DNA of 43,519 bases from BJGO01 sp039810885 (GCA_039810885.1 JBDHXV010000026.1:1-43519), one strand, 5' to 3'; counted from the first letter of the stretch, positions 17,959 through 27,705 are shown. The notes: generated from the sequence alone by a model not told the origin. Numbers and translations are program-made.

Positions 17959-20900
17959 TTATTCGCTTTTGATAAAGCGCGTCTGGATTATATTATTTCC
18001 TGATTCTAATTCAACAAGGTACAATCCTGAAGTCAACGATTTTACATCGATTCCCGAAGAGGTATAGTTTGTTTGCATGAGCACACGACCATCAATATTC
18101 ATGATACGAATGATTGAGCCTTCTTGAATATTCTTGCTGCTTATGTAAATAATATTCGTCGCAGGGTTAGGATAGAGGGTAACTGTTGAGTTACAATTGA
18201 ACTGAACATATTTAATAGCAGAAAATTCAAATTTTAAGTCAAAATCAACCTGGCGGAGGCGATAATAGTTAACACCACAAGACGGTGTTTGATGTATGAA
18301 GGAATAGTTGTTTGCAAATTCTGATGTCCCTGCTCCTTTTACCTTCCCGATCACTGTAAAGTCAATGCCATTAATACTATGTTCGATTTCAAAGTAATCA
18401 CAGTTTAATTCAGAAGCAGTACTCCATTTTACTAACACTGTCTGATCGCTATTAGGAACTACATCAAATGCAGTCATTTGAACAGGCAGGGGGTTGGCAC
18501 CAAATCCGATACCGAAATCAGAAAAACTAGTAACATTTGTACGTTTAGCACTCGCTGTACCGTTGGATATATTTTGATTTCCGGCATTATGGTAGCCGTA
18601 AATACCGGAACTGTTTGTACCTAACCAAGGCGAAGAACCATTTGAACGTTTTATTACTCCAATTTGTGTTGCACCGCCACTGAAATTAGAATAACCACGT
18701 CCCTTTAAGGTAATGTCATAGTTTACTGTGGTTACTGCATTTGGAGTTATGGTCCAGTAGCCATTATTTAACATATTAGCAATACCTGTACCGTTAACCT
18801 TACAAGTAGTAGGGTTAGGCATAGTACCGGGTAAGCCACTTGTGAATGAAGCTACAATGGTGCTGATTCCGCTTGATGAATTTAATTTAACGGTTGCCAG
18901 TTGATAATCAGCATTGCCTACAGGGAAATCATAGGTTCCGGTTGATGCAACGGTTCTTCTTAAATTACCTCTTACATAAGAGTTGTTATTCTGTAATACA
19001 ACTGCGTTAGAAGCACTATTGTTTGTAACTCTTACTTCTTTAACGCCGGTAATGATTACACCTACGTTTAAGCGTAATGCATTTGAAACAATGATATTAT
19101 CATTTAGAGTTACAGAGGTAGGATTATTAATTTCCATTTGATAGAATGTTTCTTCTCCCGTAATACTTTGGTTAGAAGTGCCGCCGAATGTTACTCGACC
19201 GGTACCTTCAGTGAGACCAACTTGGCTATAAGTGCTCCAGTTACCTTTAACAATTATATTATTATTATTGGTTATGAGTATTGCATTGAAGTTAACATTA
19301 TTAATGCTTACATTGCCCTTAATGGTTAATGTTTGACCTCCTGAAGTTGGGTAGATTTCAACTTGAGGCAACGTTGCATTAGAAACGGACATTAAAGTAA
19401 CGTTGTTTAATTCTGCTACCGTAATATTGTTTTTAGCTACGTTAGTGATATATGAATCACCATTGGTAGTAATATCAAAATTAAATAGAATAGTACCGGT
19501 AAAGTTAAAATTTGAAGCACTTGATGAAGCACTTCCAAATCGTAATGCTGCCCCAATGGTAATGGTATTGCCACCATCATTGAAAACAGAATTTCCGGTA
19601 TAATCCAATATCATATCATCTTTTGAATATAACTTACTGTTAGACGATAAGGTGATTGAACCTGCAGACTTTGTAGAAGTGAATACATAACATTCAAACT
19701 CCTGACCATTTCCATTGAACAACTGGGCATTATTGTTATTACAAATAATCGTTAAGTTATCTCGACAATTGGTAATAGCCATCATGCCGCCATTTTGCAT
19801 CGTGAAATTGCCCCCCAGATTTAGATTACGAGATGAACCGCCTGCGTTGTATATGGCTGCATCTACAATAAGGTTACCGTTTACAGTCAAATCATTATTT
19901 TGTGTTTTATTATCAGAGCCCGAATATTTTAAGTTAGCATAATCAATTCTAGACTCAACAGTCTGTGCTCCATTTTTGGAATATTCAACTAATGAACCCG
20001 GTTGAAAATCATACGTATTTTTAGTCTTTGAGAAACTTGAAAACCCGGTGCCGAATATATTTAACCAACCATTGTTCTTAATAGTGAAAATGTGGCCACC
20101 ATTGCTGCTGGCACTTGCTTCAATTTCATTTACATTAATAATGCCACTACTCATAATGGTTATTTGATTTGATGCTCCTGTGCCGTTTGATGTTGTTGCA
20201 TAAAGGGTACCGCCAACATACAAGGTACCGCTAACCGTTATGCTTCCTCTTCTTCCACCGCCCGCTGTACCATCAACGCCATCAATTGAAATGTCTCCAC
20301 TGTTACTTGGTGTAGATACAGTAGCACTATTATTGATACTTAGATTAAATGTTGAATTTCCTTGGTTGTTATAGATGAGTGCTGTATTGCTGCCTATTAC
20401 CATTAAGTTAATGTCGGAACTGATGTTGCAGTTTGTCGTAGTATTTGTATTTGAGCTTTTTCTTATACGAGATAATGTGGTGCTTCCGGTTCCGCCTATT
20501 GAAACGTTCCCTCCTTCAATATTAACGGCAAAGCCATCTTTGGTATTTCCATTACCAATGGTGCCATCGTTATTAATTTGTGTGAAAATATTCAAGAAGC
20601 GTTGTTGTGAAGTGCTGTTAGCGTATATTTTAGCACCAGATTCAACGATAAGATTTTTTACGGAAAAGCCATTGGCTCCATTATCAAATGTTACAGTGTG
20701 TCCACTCTGAATTGTAATACTTGCTGTTTTATTGTTAGGTGCTGTAGCTGCTGCAACCCAAACAGACCCGTTAAACCTCTCCCAAGTCGAAGTCGAAGTC
20801 CAGTTGCCACTCGTCTTGCTCCTATAGTCACCGGATACGTTCGTAGGCGTACCATTAACTTGTACACCGCTGCTCCACGTAGTTCCTATACGAGTATATA

Positions 20901-22719
20901 TTTTAACCTTATAGTTTGTTCCGTTAATAAGTCCAAAAATGCTGAGCGAATTACCTGTACCCTTGTAAACCACATATTCATCGGAAGGCATATTGCTATT
21001 GGCGATGTCTGTTCCAAAGAAACTGTCATCAAAATACTGAGTACCATCACTATCTGGCACAGCAGTAACGTTGTTAATAGATACAGCAACCGCCATAATC
21101 TCATCAAAGCAAGTTATAGGATTTGTCCAGTTAACATCTAAGGTTCCGCTGGACGTAGTTACTGAGGCTCCACTAACTTCAGGCATACCCGATAATGCAT
21201 TGATTGTAGCAGTAACCGGACTGTAAGAATCACCTGTATAAGCATACGCTCTGAAATAATAAGTCGTGCCGGAGTTAAGGCCCGAAATTGTAACAGAATT
21301 GCCTGTACCGTTATACACACAACGATCTGTGCCATAGATCGAAGCAGTTGAGAAATCAGAATCCGCAGCATAGGACGAGCCGTTGTTACCGGAAGGATTA
21401 AAACTGGGATTTGATATTCTTGCAAAGATTAATATGCCCTCATAACCTGAAGCTGGAGTATTCCAATTTAAAATGATATTTCCGTTTCCAACACATATAT
21501 TCTGAAAAGAAGACACGCTTGCCGGTATGGTCGCTTTTGAATCTGTAGTTGCACCTGCATTATAATACTGTTCGTTTCCGTCTGAGCAGTTATACTCGAT
21601 AATTTTAAAATAATACATATACCCCGATTGTAAAGAGGTGATTGTAGCCGATGAGCCATATCCGTTGTAAACTACATATTCCCCACTGGATATTTGCGTG
21701 CCACTGCCAAATGCAGTGTTTCCGGTGTAAGTTGTATTATTACTGGCACTCGCAGAAACCGGATTATCGCGACGGGCTATAATGATTCTGTTTGATCCGT
21801 CTCCATTAGTCCAACTGAGATTCATACTTGTAGTATTCACAGAACTGAAAGTCAGATTGCTCGTGGCTGTCGTCGGTGCAGAGCAGGAAGTAGAAATATT
21901 ATTAGGAATTGAATTATAAATATTAATGTCGTCAATAAAAATGTTTGCAGCATTTGATGCGCTGCTCTTGCCTATGAAGTTGGTCGAGTTAATGTTATTG
22001 GTATTTGCAATTCCGCCTTTTGCAAGATCATTCCCAACGAGAACGCCATTTATCCATAAGTCGAATTTATTCTTAGCAACAGAGTTTGAACTGTTACCAT
22101 AATTATAATTGATGGTTGAGTTACTGTTATTTCCCATAATCTCAACTTTATATAGGTTGCCTTGAGAAATGTTGGCATTAGATAATGAATTCCAAGACGA
22201 GTTATTCAAATATTCTGTACTTATTGATCCTCCGCTGCCAAAAGTAAAACGCAATCCGGCGTGCACCTGATTGGTTGCCATATCGCCGGCAGCATTATAC
22301 TGAGTGCCTGCGCCTTGATAAAACGACCAATCGCCTGAGGTTACTGAAGTGCCCCCGCTACTGTTCCCCAATACCATCCAGAAAGTAGTATAATATGATG
22401 TGGCATTTGTATAGGAGAGAATTGGTGCAAACTTACTAACGCTAGTATTGCTGGATGCACTTGCCCTGACTTCAGTGCCCGTTCCAAGTATGGACAATCC
22501 CGGATTTTGTAAATTGATAGAACCTCCACCGTTATTTATGGCAACATAGGTGGATCCACTCCCTGTAGGATTGGGTAGAAACGAGGTACTCGAGCTATTT
22601 GCAGTTGTAAAACTGCCGGTGCCGGTACCAAAATTTTGTGTCGATGTTTGCGCTTGTGCAATGTTACTTGCGATAATAATCAGCGCAATAATTACTGAGG
22701 TTTGTTTTAAGGTGAACAT
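17959..22719 (-). CDS. Giant T9SS-exported, fibronectin III-containing adhesin-like protein
   Basis: A 1586-residue predicted surface protein, rich in Ser, Asn, Thr and Gly. Signal peptide (to AQA, residue 24), then a lectin-like N-terminal region with FIDDINIYN (about 25-270), then three fibronectin type III-like domains (about 275-635: NMNLSWTN-type cores, GYMYYFKIIEYN, GTTYYFRAYAY). A long repetitive stretch with many Asn/Gly turns follows (about 640-1370, starting TSGNWTSTSTWERFNG), consistent with a right-handed beta-helix. A domain starting LPVQMTAFDVVPNSDQ leads to the T9SS signal (TLYPNPATNIIYIS to IQTRFIKSE). Likely role: adhesion or gliding-surface protein. The open frames on the opposite strand here are by-products of its biased composition. 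Confidence 0.85.
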   Translation of the reverse strand: MFTLKQTSVIIALIIIASNIAQAQTSTQNFGTGTGSFTTANSSSTSFLPNPTGSGSTYVAINNGGGSINLQNPGLSILGTGTEVRASASSNTSVSKFAPILSYTNATSYYTTFWMVLGNSSGGTSVTSGDWSFYQGAGTQYNAAGDMATNQVHAGLRFTFGSGGSISTEYLNNSSWNSLSNANISQGNLYKVEIMGNNSNSTINYNYGNSSNSVAKNKFDLWINGVLVGNDLAKGGIANTNNINSTNFIGKSSASNAANIFIDDINIYNSIPNNISTSCSAPTTATSNLTFSSVNTTSMNLSWTNGDGSNRIIIARRDNPVSASASNNTTYTGNTAFGSGTQISSGEYVVYNGYGSSATITSLQSGYMYYFKIIEYNCSDGNEQYYNAGATTDSKATIPASVSSFQNICVGNGNIILNWNTPASGYEGILIFARISNPSFNPSGNNGSSYAADSDFSTASIYGTDRCVYNGTGNSVTISGLNSGTTYYFRAYAYTGDSYSPVTATINALSGMPEVSGASVTTSSGTLDVNWTNPITCFDEIMAVAVSINNVTAVPDSDGTQYFDDSFFGTDIANSNMPSDEYVVYKGTGNSLSIFGLINGTNYKVKIYTRIGTTWSSGVQVNGTPTNVSGDYRSKTSGNWTSTSTWERFNGSVWVAAATAPNNKTASITIQSGHTVTFDNGANGFSVKNLIVESGAKIYANSTSQQRFLNIFTQINNDGTIGNGNTKDGFAVNIEGGNVSIGGTGSTTLSRIRKSSNTNTTTNCNISSDINLMVIGSNTALIYNNQGNSTFNLSINNSATVSTPSNSGDISIDGVDGTAGGGRRGSITVSGTLYVGGTLYATTSNGTGASNQITIMSSGIINVNEIEASASSNGGHIFTIKNNGWLNIFGTGFSSFSKTKNTYDFQPGSLVEYSKNGAQTVESRIDYANLKYSGSDNKTQNNDLTVNGNLIVDAAIYNAGGSSRNLNLGGNFTMQNGGMMAITNCRDNLTIICNNNNAQLFNGNGQEFECYVFTSTKSAGSITLSSNSKLYSKDDMILDYTGNSVFNDGGNTITIGAALRFGSASSSASNFNFTGTILFNFDITTNGDSYITNVAKNNITVAELNNVTLMSVSNATLPQVEIYPTSGGQTLTIKGNVSINNVNFNAILITNNNNIIVKGNWSTYSQVGLTEGTGRVTFGGTSNQSITGEETFYQMEINNPTSVTLNDNIIVSNALRLNVGVIITGVKEVRVTNNSASNAVVLQNNNSYVRGNLRRTVASTGTYDFPVGNADYQLATVKLNSSSGISTIVASFTSGLPGTMPNPTTCKVNGTGIANMLNNGYWTITPNAVTTVNYDITLKGRGYSNFSGGATQIGVIKRSNGSSPWLGTNSSGIYGYHNAGNQNISNGTASAKRTNVTSFSDFGIGFGANPLPVQMTAFDVVPNSDQTVLVKWSTASELNCDYFEIEHSINGIDFTVIGKVKGAGTSEFANNYSFIHQTPSCGVNYYRLRQVDFDLKFEFSAIKYVQFNCNSTVTLYPNPATNIIYISSKNIQEGSIIRIMNIDGRVLMQTNYTSSGIDVKSLTSGLYLVELESGNNIIQTRFIKSE

Positions 22720-22743
22720 AGAGTAGGATTATTAAAAGCAATC

Positions 22744-22751
22744 CAAACTTA
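22744..22751 (-). promoter_or_regulatory. Candidate -7 box (TAAGTTTG) of the giant T9SS gene
   Basis: On the minus strand this reads TAAGTTTG, a full match to TAnnTTTG, 24 bases upstream of the ATG. No convincing -33 box lies at the usual distance. Confidence 0.45.
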
Positions 22752-22834
22752 TGCTTGAAGGCAAAGAAGTGTTCTATTTATTCGACCAATGGCTAAATCA
22801 TTATGTCGAATAATGCAAAATGAATGATAATTGT

Positions 22835-23914
22835 TTATTGATATACTACCGAATCTACCGATTGAATCCACTCGAACCGATCGGCTTCCTTGCCGGTCTT
22901 TATTGCATCTAATGAGTCCCTTAATTTTTTAAACCATTTGCGGTTTTCTACTGGAGATAATATATGATCTTGTCCATTATAATGTATAACTGAGATAGGC
23001 ACTACTGATGCGGCAGTGCCTGTACCAAAGCAATCGGTTAATCGCCCGGCTTTATTGGCTTCAACGACTTCGTCAATCGAAATCTTTCTTTCCTCAACCT
23101 TAAGGCCTGCGTCTTTTGCCAAGGTAATGATACTATCTCGGGTTATGCCGTTCAGAATGGTACCTTGAGAGAGAGAGGGTGTTACAATAACCTCATCAAT
23201 CATAAAGAACACATTCATTGTACCTATTTCTTCTGCATAGCGATGCTCAAACCCATCGAGCCAAAGCACTTGATCGTAACCATTCTTAATGGCTTCGCGT
23301 AGCGGGAGCATTGAGGATCCATAATTCCCTGCTGCTTTCGCAAAGCCAACGCTACCCGGGAATGCACGCACATATTTTTCAAAAGTCATCACGCGAACAG
23401 GTTTATTGTAATAGGGCTGGGCCGGCGAGCAAATAATAATAAAAGAGAAACGTTCCGTAGGTCTGATGCCGATAAATTCATCGGTAGCCATCATAAAAGG
23501 TCGTATATATAATGAATAACCTTCGCCTGAAGGTATCCAGTTTCTATCCAGATGAATTAACTCGCGAAGTGCACTCATATAAAGCTCTTCTGGCACTTCA
23601 GGCATCCCCATACGTTTTGCAGAAATGTTAAATCGCTTCTGATTCATTTCGGGCCTGAATAATAAAGCTTCTTTATTTGACCCTTTGTAGGCTTTCATTC
23701 CCTCAAAGATTAATTGACCATAATGAATTGAATTGGTGGCCGGATTCATTGATATATTTTGATAGGGTATAATGCGTGCATCTCTCCACTCACCATCGTA
23801 ATAATCTGATATAAACATGTGGTCTGAATAATACTTTCCAAAAACGATATCCTCCTTTTTAAAAGTGTTCATTCTTGATTCTTTGACCTTTTCTATGCTT
23901 ATGGGGTATTTCAT
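22835..23914 (-). CDS. ilvE: Branched-chain amino acid aminotransferase (class II BCAT)
   Basis: A 359-residue PLP enzyme that interconverts Leu/Ile/Val with their 2-oxo acids using 2-oxoglutarate. Seen: the N-terminal HYGQLIFEGMKAYKG motif, SLYIRPFMMATDEFIGIRP, the PLP lysine K193 in GFAKAAGNYGSSMLP, the DQVLWLDGFEHRYAEEIGTM segment, and GTILNGITRDSIITLAKD. The length is normal for the eukaryotic-like class II enzymes found in Bacteroidota. No other ilv or leu genes are nearby, so it stands alone. It diverges from the small gene at 23986. Confidence 0.96.
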   Translation of the reverse strand: MKYPISIEKVKESRMNTFKKEDIVFGKYYSDHMFISDYYDGEWRDARIIPYQNISMNPATNSIHYGQLIFEGMKAYKGSNKEALLFRPEMNQKRFNISAKRMGMPEVPEELYMSALRELIHLDRNWIPSGEGYSLYIRPFMMATDEFIGIRPTERFSFIIICSPAQPYYNKPVRVMTFEKYVRAFPGSVGFAKAAGNYGSSMLPLREAIKNGYDQVLWLDGFEHRYAEEIGTMNVFFMIDEVIVTPSLSQGTILNGITRDSIITLAKDAGLKVEERKISIDEVVEANKAGRLTDCFGTGTAASVVPISVIHYNGQDHILSPVENRKWFKKLRDSLDAIKTGKEADRFEWIQSVDSVVYQ

Positions 23915-23936
23915 TATGTTTATTTTGGTATTTCAA

Positions 23937-23944
23937 CAAATCTA
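23937..23944 (-). promoter_or_regulatory. Candidate -7 box (TAGATTTG) of ilvE
   Basis: The minus strand reads TAGATTTG, a full TAnnTTTG match, 22 bases before the ilvE ATG. It lies in the 71-base divergent gap shared with the gene at 23986. Confidence 0.45.
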
Positions 23945-23985
23945 TTTATTTAATTTTAACCACGCAGTTACCAGATAATCATTTG

Positions 23986-24462
23986 ATGAACAGACAAAAC
24001 CACCTACCGACATCACTCTTTGATACAGATATGCTTATTAGCAGGGTCGAAACCGACTCTTATTATGACATAGATGAATTATTAAAAGCCTTACCTGAAA
24101 CTGTATTGATATCATTAGTTGATCAAAGACCGGAAAATGATATTGCGGTTCAACAAAACACGTTGACACGATTAAAAGATAGCCTAGAGAAGGAAGGAAT
24201 ACGAACGAGTATTATTTATTGTAGGAGCATTTGCTTTAATCAGAACAAGTTGGATCAAGTAAAAAGCATACGCACATTGGTGTTCTTAGGAGTAAAGCCA
24301 TACAATGTTGAAGTGTTGGTTTCTAAATTCTATACAAAAATAAAATGGGAGAATAAAAATATAATCGTAGCACACACCGTCTATAAAATGGATAATGAGA
24401 AAATTATTCCTCCTGCTGTAAGTGTTAAGAGAAAATTATGGGATGCCCTTTTATTACCTTAA
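23986..24462 (+). CDS. Small hypothetical protein upstream of rdgB
   Basis: A 158-residue soluble protein without signal peptide or membrane helix; I do not recognise the family. It is mixed alpha/beta in character, with hydrophobic strands (TVLISLVDQ, TSIIYCRSICF, TLVFLGVKPYNVEVL, NIIVAHTVYKM) alternating with charged helices (NTLTRLKDSLEKEGI). ATG 23986 is chosen over the TTG three bases earlier. The stop lies nine bases before the rdgB ATG, so the two are almost certainly cotranscribed, hinting at a link to nucleotide or DNA metabolism; this is inference from position only. Confidence 0.7.
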   Translation: MNRQNHLPTSLFDTDMLISRVETDSYYDIDELLKALPETVLISLVDQRPENDIAVQQNTLTRLKDSLEKEGIRTSIIYCRSICFNQNKLDQVKSIRTLVFLGVKPYNVEVLVSKFYTKIKWENKNIIVAHTVYKMDNEKIIPPAVSVKRKLWDALLLP

Positions 24463-24471
24463 TGTACTAAG

Positions 24472-25056
24472 ATGGAACTAATATTTGCTTCACAAAATAA
24501 TCATAAGCGTGAGGAGTTAAATCGTTTTTTGAAGCCCGAGGTTCAATTAGTTTCTCTAAAGGATTTAAACTATTCGCAAGAGTTAAAAGAAGATTTTAAT
24601 ACTATTGAAGAAAACGCATTACAAAAAGCAAGATTTATTTTTAACAAATTCAAACAACCTTGCATTTCAGAAGACACAGCATTGGAAGTAGAAGCATTAG
24701 GAGGAGAGCCAGGCGTTGATACAGCCCATTACGCAGGCAAGCAACAATCTGCCGATGCCAATATGAATTTATTACTGTCGAATATGCAGGGGCTTTCTAA
24801 TCGCAAGGCCCGATTTAGAACAATTATTTGTCTTATTCTAAATGGAGAAGAGATTTTATTTGAAGGAATATGTGACGGACATATAGCCCTGGCACCCCAC
24901 GGCAATCAAGGGTTTGGCTATGACCCAATATTTATTCCTAAAGAGCACACCAATACATTTGCAGAAATGAGGAAAGAACAAAAGATAGCTCTAAGTCATC
25001 GCACAAAGGCAGCAGAAAAGTTAAGAAGCTACTTAATAGATGCCGGTGTGATATGA
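24472..25056 (+). CDS. rdgB: Non-canonical purine NTP pyrophosphatase (RdgB/HAM1)
   Basis: A 194-residue cytoplasmic enzyme that hydrolyses ITP, dITP and XTP to monophosphates, keeping deaminated purines out of DNA and RNA. The family blocks are all present: LIFASQNNHKREEL at the N-terminus, ISEDTALEVEALGGEPGVDT followed by AHYAG (about 70), GFGYDPIFIP (about 143) and KIALSHRTKA near the C-terminus. Most homologues have Ser-Gly where this one has Thr-Ala after the catalytic Asp; the rest is standard. Confidence 0.95.
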   Translation: MELIFASQNNHKREELNRFLKPEVQLVSLKDLNYSQELKEDFNTIEENALQKARFIFNKFKQPCISEDTALEVEALGGEPGVDTAHYAGKQQSADANMNLLLSNMQGLSNRKARFRTIICLILNGEEILFEGICDGHIALAPHGNQGFGYDPIFIPKEHTNTFAEMRKEQKIALSHRTKAAEKLRSYLIDAGVI

Positions 25057-25064
25057 AAAATATT

Positions 25065-25072
25065 TATCTTTA
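25065..25072 (+). promoter_or_regulatory. Candidate -7 box (TATCTTTA) of the ECF sigma gene
   Basis: One mismatch from TAnnTTTG, 49 bases before the TTG start at 25122, just after the rdgB stop codon. No clear -33 box is seen. Weak evidence. Confidence 0.3.
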
Positions 25073-25121
25073 CTACCGTGCAACGATTCTGTTGGCACCT
25101 TAATCTAAACCATGTTCAGAA

Positions 25122-25694
25122 TTGAACAAACAAGCAGTTATTTTTGAAGATGCGGAACTAATCAACGGCTGTATCAGGGCGGAACGGAAATATCAGGGGC
25201 TATTATATCAAAAATACTCCCCCATACTTTTAGCCGTAACGATGCGATATGCTGTAGATCATCCGCAGGCAGAAGATATGCTGCAGGAAACGTTTATTAA
25301 GGTGTTTAAGAGTTTACAGTCATTCAGAAACGAAGGTTCCTTTGAGGGATGGTTAAGGCGCATTGCCGTTCATACATCGATTGAGTGGCTACGCAAGCAT
25401 AAGTTCATTAGCCAAATGGGAGAAATTGAAACTACACCTCTAAACAAATTTCACGAAGATTCATTACATCAGTTGGCTGCGGCAGACTTGATAAAAATGA
25501 TACAAGATTTATCGCCCGGATATAGAACGGTATTTAATCTTTATGCCATTGAGGGTTATACCCATCGGGAAATAGGAGAGTTGTTGAATATATCAGAAGG
25601 GACTTCTAAATCTCAGTTTGCCCGTGCCCGGTACTTATTGGAGAAGCGAATTGCGAACACAAATAAAATACACTATGCGGCGGCTGTTTTATAG
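25122..25694 (+). CDS. ECF-type RNA polymerase sigma factor
   Basis: A 190-residue alternative sigma factor. Region 2 lies at about residues 22-90 (LLYQKYSPILLAVTMRYAVD, AEDMLQETFIKVFKSLQSF, GSFEGWLRRIAVHTSIEWLR). Region 4 lies at about 125-180 (LSPGYRTVFNLYAIEGYTHR, then EIGELLNISEGTSKSQFARA). The start appears to be TTG 25122: an ATG ten bases upstream is out of frame, and the in-frame region is closed by TAA at 25101. The last 20 bases overlap the start of the next gene, a membrane protein that is the obvious candidate for its regulator. Confidence 0.93.
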   Translation: MNKQAVIFEDAELINGCIRAERKYQGLLYQKYSPILLAVTMRYAVDHPQAEDMLQETFIKVFKSLQSFRNEGSFEGWLRRIAVHTSIEWLRKHKFISQMGEIETTPLNKFHEDSLHQLAAADLIKMIQDLSPGYRTVFNLYAIEGYTHREIGELLNISEGTSKSQFARARYLLEKRIANTNKIHYAAAVL

Positions 25695-26868
25695 TGATGA
25701 TGATTTTGGCGGTTTGTTTCGAGAAAAACTGAACGGACACCAAGAAGAGCCTTCTCGTGGGTTATGGAATAAGATTGACCGTGAACTTAGTGGTAAGAAA
25801 GAGTATCCTAAAAAAATACATGCAATTTGGTGGATGGGTGGATTTGTTTTCTGCACAGTATCGGTTTTATTATTTATCAATTTTATTTTACCACAACATA
25901 ACGATCCGATTAAGCATTTGACTAGTAAGGCAAATACGATAAAGCAGGTAGAGATTACTGTGGTATCGGACTCGTTAAACAATCAAGAGGCAAGAAAGAA
26001 TAACGATACAAAAACACAGAATCAGATTGTGCTTTCTTCACAATATACATTGAAGACGAAAATTGAGAAAGCGCCCTATACACCCAGCGTTAACAAACAG
26101 ACGATAGCTCTTTCTCCGTTGAGTCTTAAGCCCCCATACTATTTATCCGATGAATCTATTTCGTATGCTTTACCGATAAATTCAGTTAATGAGGTTATTG
26201 AGCCTAAAAAATATATTAACGAAATAGAGAATAGAGATGTGAAGAGTAATACATCTTGTAGCAAGGGCATTTTGGGCCGAATTAAAATTGGATATGGACA
26301 GTATTGGATGTTGACCAATACTTTGCAGAAAAATCCTAATATGACAGCTTCCTATTCACCGGCGATGACTGTTCAAGCCGGACTCGGATATCGAATCAAC
26401 AATGTTTGGTCTTTTGAAGCCGGTATTAATTTAACGAGTGCGAATGTAAATTATCAAGCTACCTATCCGGTGTCGTTAAATATGCGTTCATCCGGAACGG
26501 TACAAAACAAAATATCTCTTCTTTTTCTACAAGCCCCCGTTTTGGTAAACTATAATTTGACTAAAGACAGTAACCACACCATAGAATTACAGGCGGGATA
26601 TGTGATATCAAAATTTATTTCCGGTAAGACGATAACAGATGACTATACTACGATTATCAAAGAAGACGATATAAAACTCTATCAGCAAGCCCTTACTTTA
26701 GGCGTAGAGTCTGGTGTGCAATTCTCTAAATTGTTGTCGGTACGTTATGGTTTATCGACAATTTGCAATACCTCCACACTAACGACTAAAATTAATGAGC
26801 GTCTTAATGATTTATATCACCCTGTGCCGTTTATGCTTCAGGCTCACGTTGGCATTTTGCTGCATTAA
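25675..26868 (+). CDS. Probable anti-sigma-type membrane protein with C-terminal PorT-like beta-barrel
   Basis: A 397-residue protein. The N-terminal 49 residues are charged and without signal peptide (MRRLFYSDDDFGGLFREKLN, EEPSRGLWNKIDREL). One membrane helix follows at about 50-72 (IWWMGGFVFCTVSVLLFINF), then a polar linker of about 125 residues, then about 200 residues of amphipathic strands typical of PorT/OMP_b-brl_2 barrels (VQAGLGYRINNVWSFEAGIN, IELQAGYVISKF, LTLGVESGVQFSKLLSVRYG). ATG 25675 overlaps the sigma gene by 20 bases; an upstream TTG would add a non-matching tail. Such genes commonly follow ECF sigma genes in Bacteroidota; an anti-sigma role is inferred, not shown. Confidence 0.8.
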   Translation: MRRLFYSDDDFGGLFREKLNGHQEEPSRGLWNKIDRELSGKKEYPKKIHAIWWMGGFVFCTVSVLLFINFILPQHNDPIKHLTSKANTIKQVEITVVSDSLNNQEARKNNDTKTQNQIVLSSQYTLKTKIEKAPYTPSVNKQTIALSPLSLKPPYYLSDESISYALPINSVNEVIEPKKYINEIENRDVKSNTSCSKGILGRIKIGYGQYWMLTNTLQKNPNMTASYSPAMTVQAGLGYRINNVWSFEAGINLTSANVNYQATYPVSLNMRSSGTVQNKISLLFLQAPVLVNYNLTKDSNHTIELQAGYVISKFISGKTITDDYTTIIKEDDIKLYQQALTLGVESGVQFSKLLSVRYGLSTICNTSTLTTKINERLNDLYHPVPFMLQAHVGILLH

Positions 26869-26978
26869 GTTTGTTCATTAATGAAAGATTATCAATCCCG
26901 ATTTAAAGGTTATTTATAAACATGCTTTTCATAGTATGCAAGATTTGGAGTAAGAGGGCATTCTAATTTTATTAAAAA

Positions 26979-27524
26979 ATGAGATTCGAAGAAGCAAAAA
27001 TTATCTATACCATTGGTCATTCTACTCGAAGTATTGAAGTTTTTTTACAGATGTTGAAGTCATTCGAGATAGAGACACTTGTGGATATACGCAGCTTTCC
27101 CGGTTCAAGAAAATACCCTCAGTTTAATCAGGAGCACTTGCAGGTTTCAGTCAAAGAAGAAGGCTTGAGATATGTGCATTTAAAAGAATTGGGAGGCAGA
27201 AGAAAGGTAAAACCTGACTCGAAAAACACACTATGGAGAAATGATTCCTTTAGAGGTTATGCAGATTATATGGAAACAGATGACTTTAAGTCAGGGATTT
27301 TTAAACTGGAGGCAATAGCATTAACAAGCCGCACGGTGTATATGTGTTCTGAGGCATTATGGTGGCGTTGCCACAGGTCTATGGTTTCTGACTTCCTAAA
27401 AACGAAAGGGTGGGTTGTATATCATATTATGGGAGAGAGGAAGTGCGAAGAACATCATTATACATCGGCAGCCAGGATAGTGAATAATGAACTGCGCTAT
27501 CGGGAAGATGAGATTTTTGATTAG
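26979..27524 (+). CDS. DUF488 family protein
   Basis: A 181-residue cytoplasmic protein of the DUF488 family. Hallmarks: IYTIGHSTRSIEVFLQML at the N-terminus, LVDIRSFPGSRKYPQFNQ (about 36-53), LKELGGRRK (about 68), and YMCSEALWWRCHRSMVSDFL (about 125-145) with the conserved Cys and the Trp-x-Cys-His-Arg motif. The activity of this family is not established. It is separated by about 110 bases from the sigma/anti-sigma pair and appears to be monocistronic. Confidence 0.9.
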   Translation: MRFEEAKIIYTIGHSTRSIEVFLQMLKSFEIETLVDIRSFPGSRKYPQFNQEHLQVSVKEEGLRYVHLKELGGRRKVKPDSKNTLWRNDSFRGYADYMETDDFKSGIFKLEAIALTSRTVYMCSEALWWRCHRSMVSDFLKTKGWVVYHIMGERKCEEHHYTSAARIVNNELRYREDEIFD

Positions 27525-27664
27525 AAAATATTATGTTCTTAAAGTAAATACTTATTCAGACTCCTGTACAGTAATGTTCTTTTAATTATAATCTATTGAA
27601 ACAGGATATATCAATAGTTCAGCAGCTAATTAGATGATTAATACTCACCATTTACAATATAATA

Positions 27665-27705
27665 AACCACAGAACACATTGATATTATACAAGTGCTCCG
27701 TGGTT
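27665..27705 (-). terminator. Hairpin, probable 3' end of the T9SS gene at 27872-28831
   Basis: Two 13-base arms pair fully on the minus-strand RNA if two G-U pairs are allowed (the plus strand has A-C mismatches at both places), so the structure belongs to the minus transcript. It is followed on that strand by a T/A-rich stretch. It lies in a 347-base gap between convergent genes that holds no other gene. Confidence 0.5.

Noticed and set aside
20375..21141. Two long plus-strand frames opposite the giant T9SS gene
   Set aside because: They are antisense to a clear, continuous 1586-codon gene whose Thr/Ser/Asn-rich codons leave the opposite strand open. No domain is visible in them.
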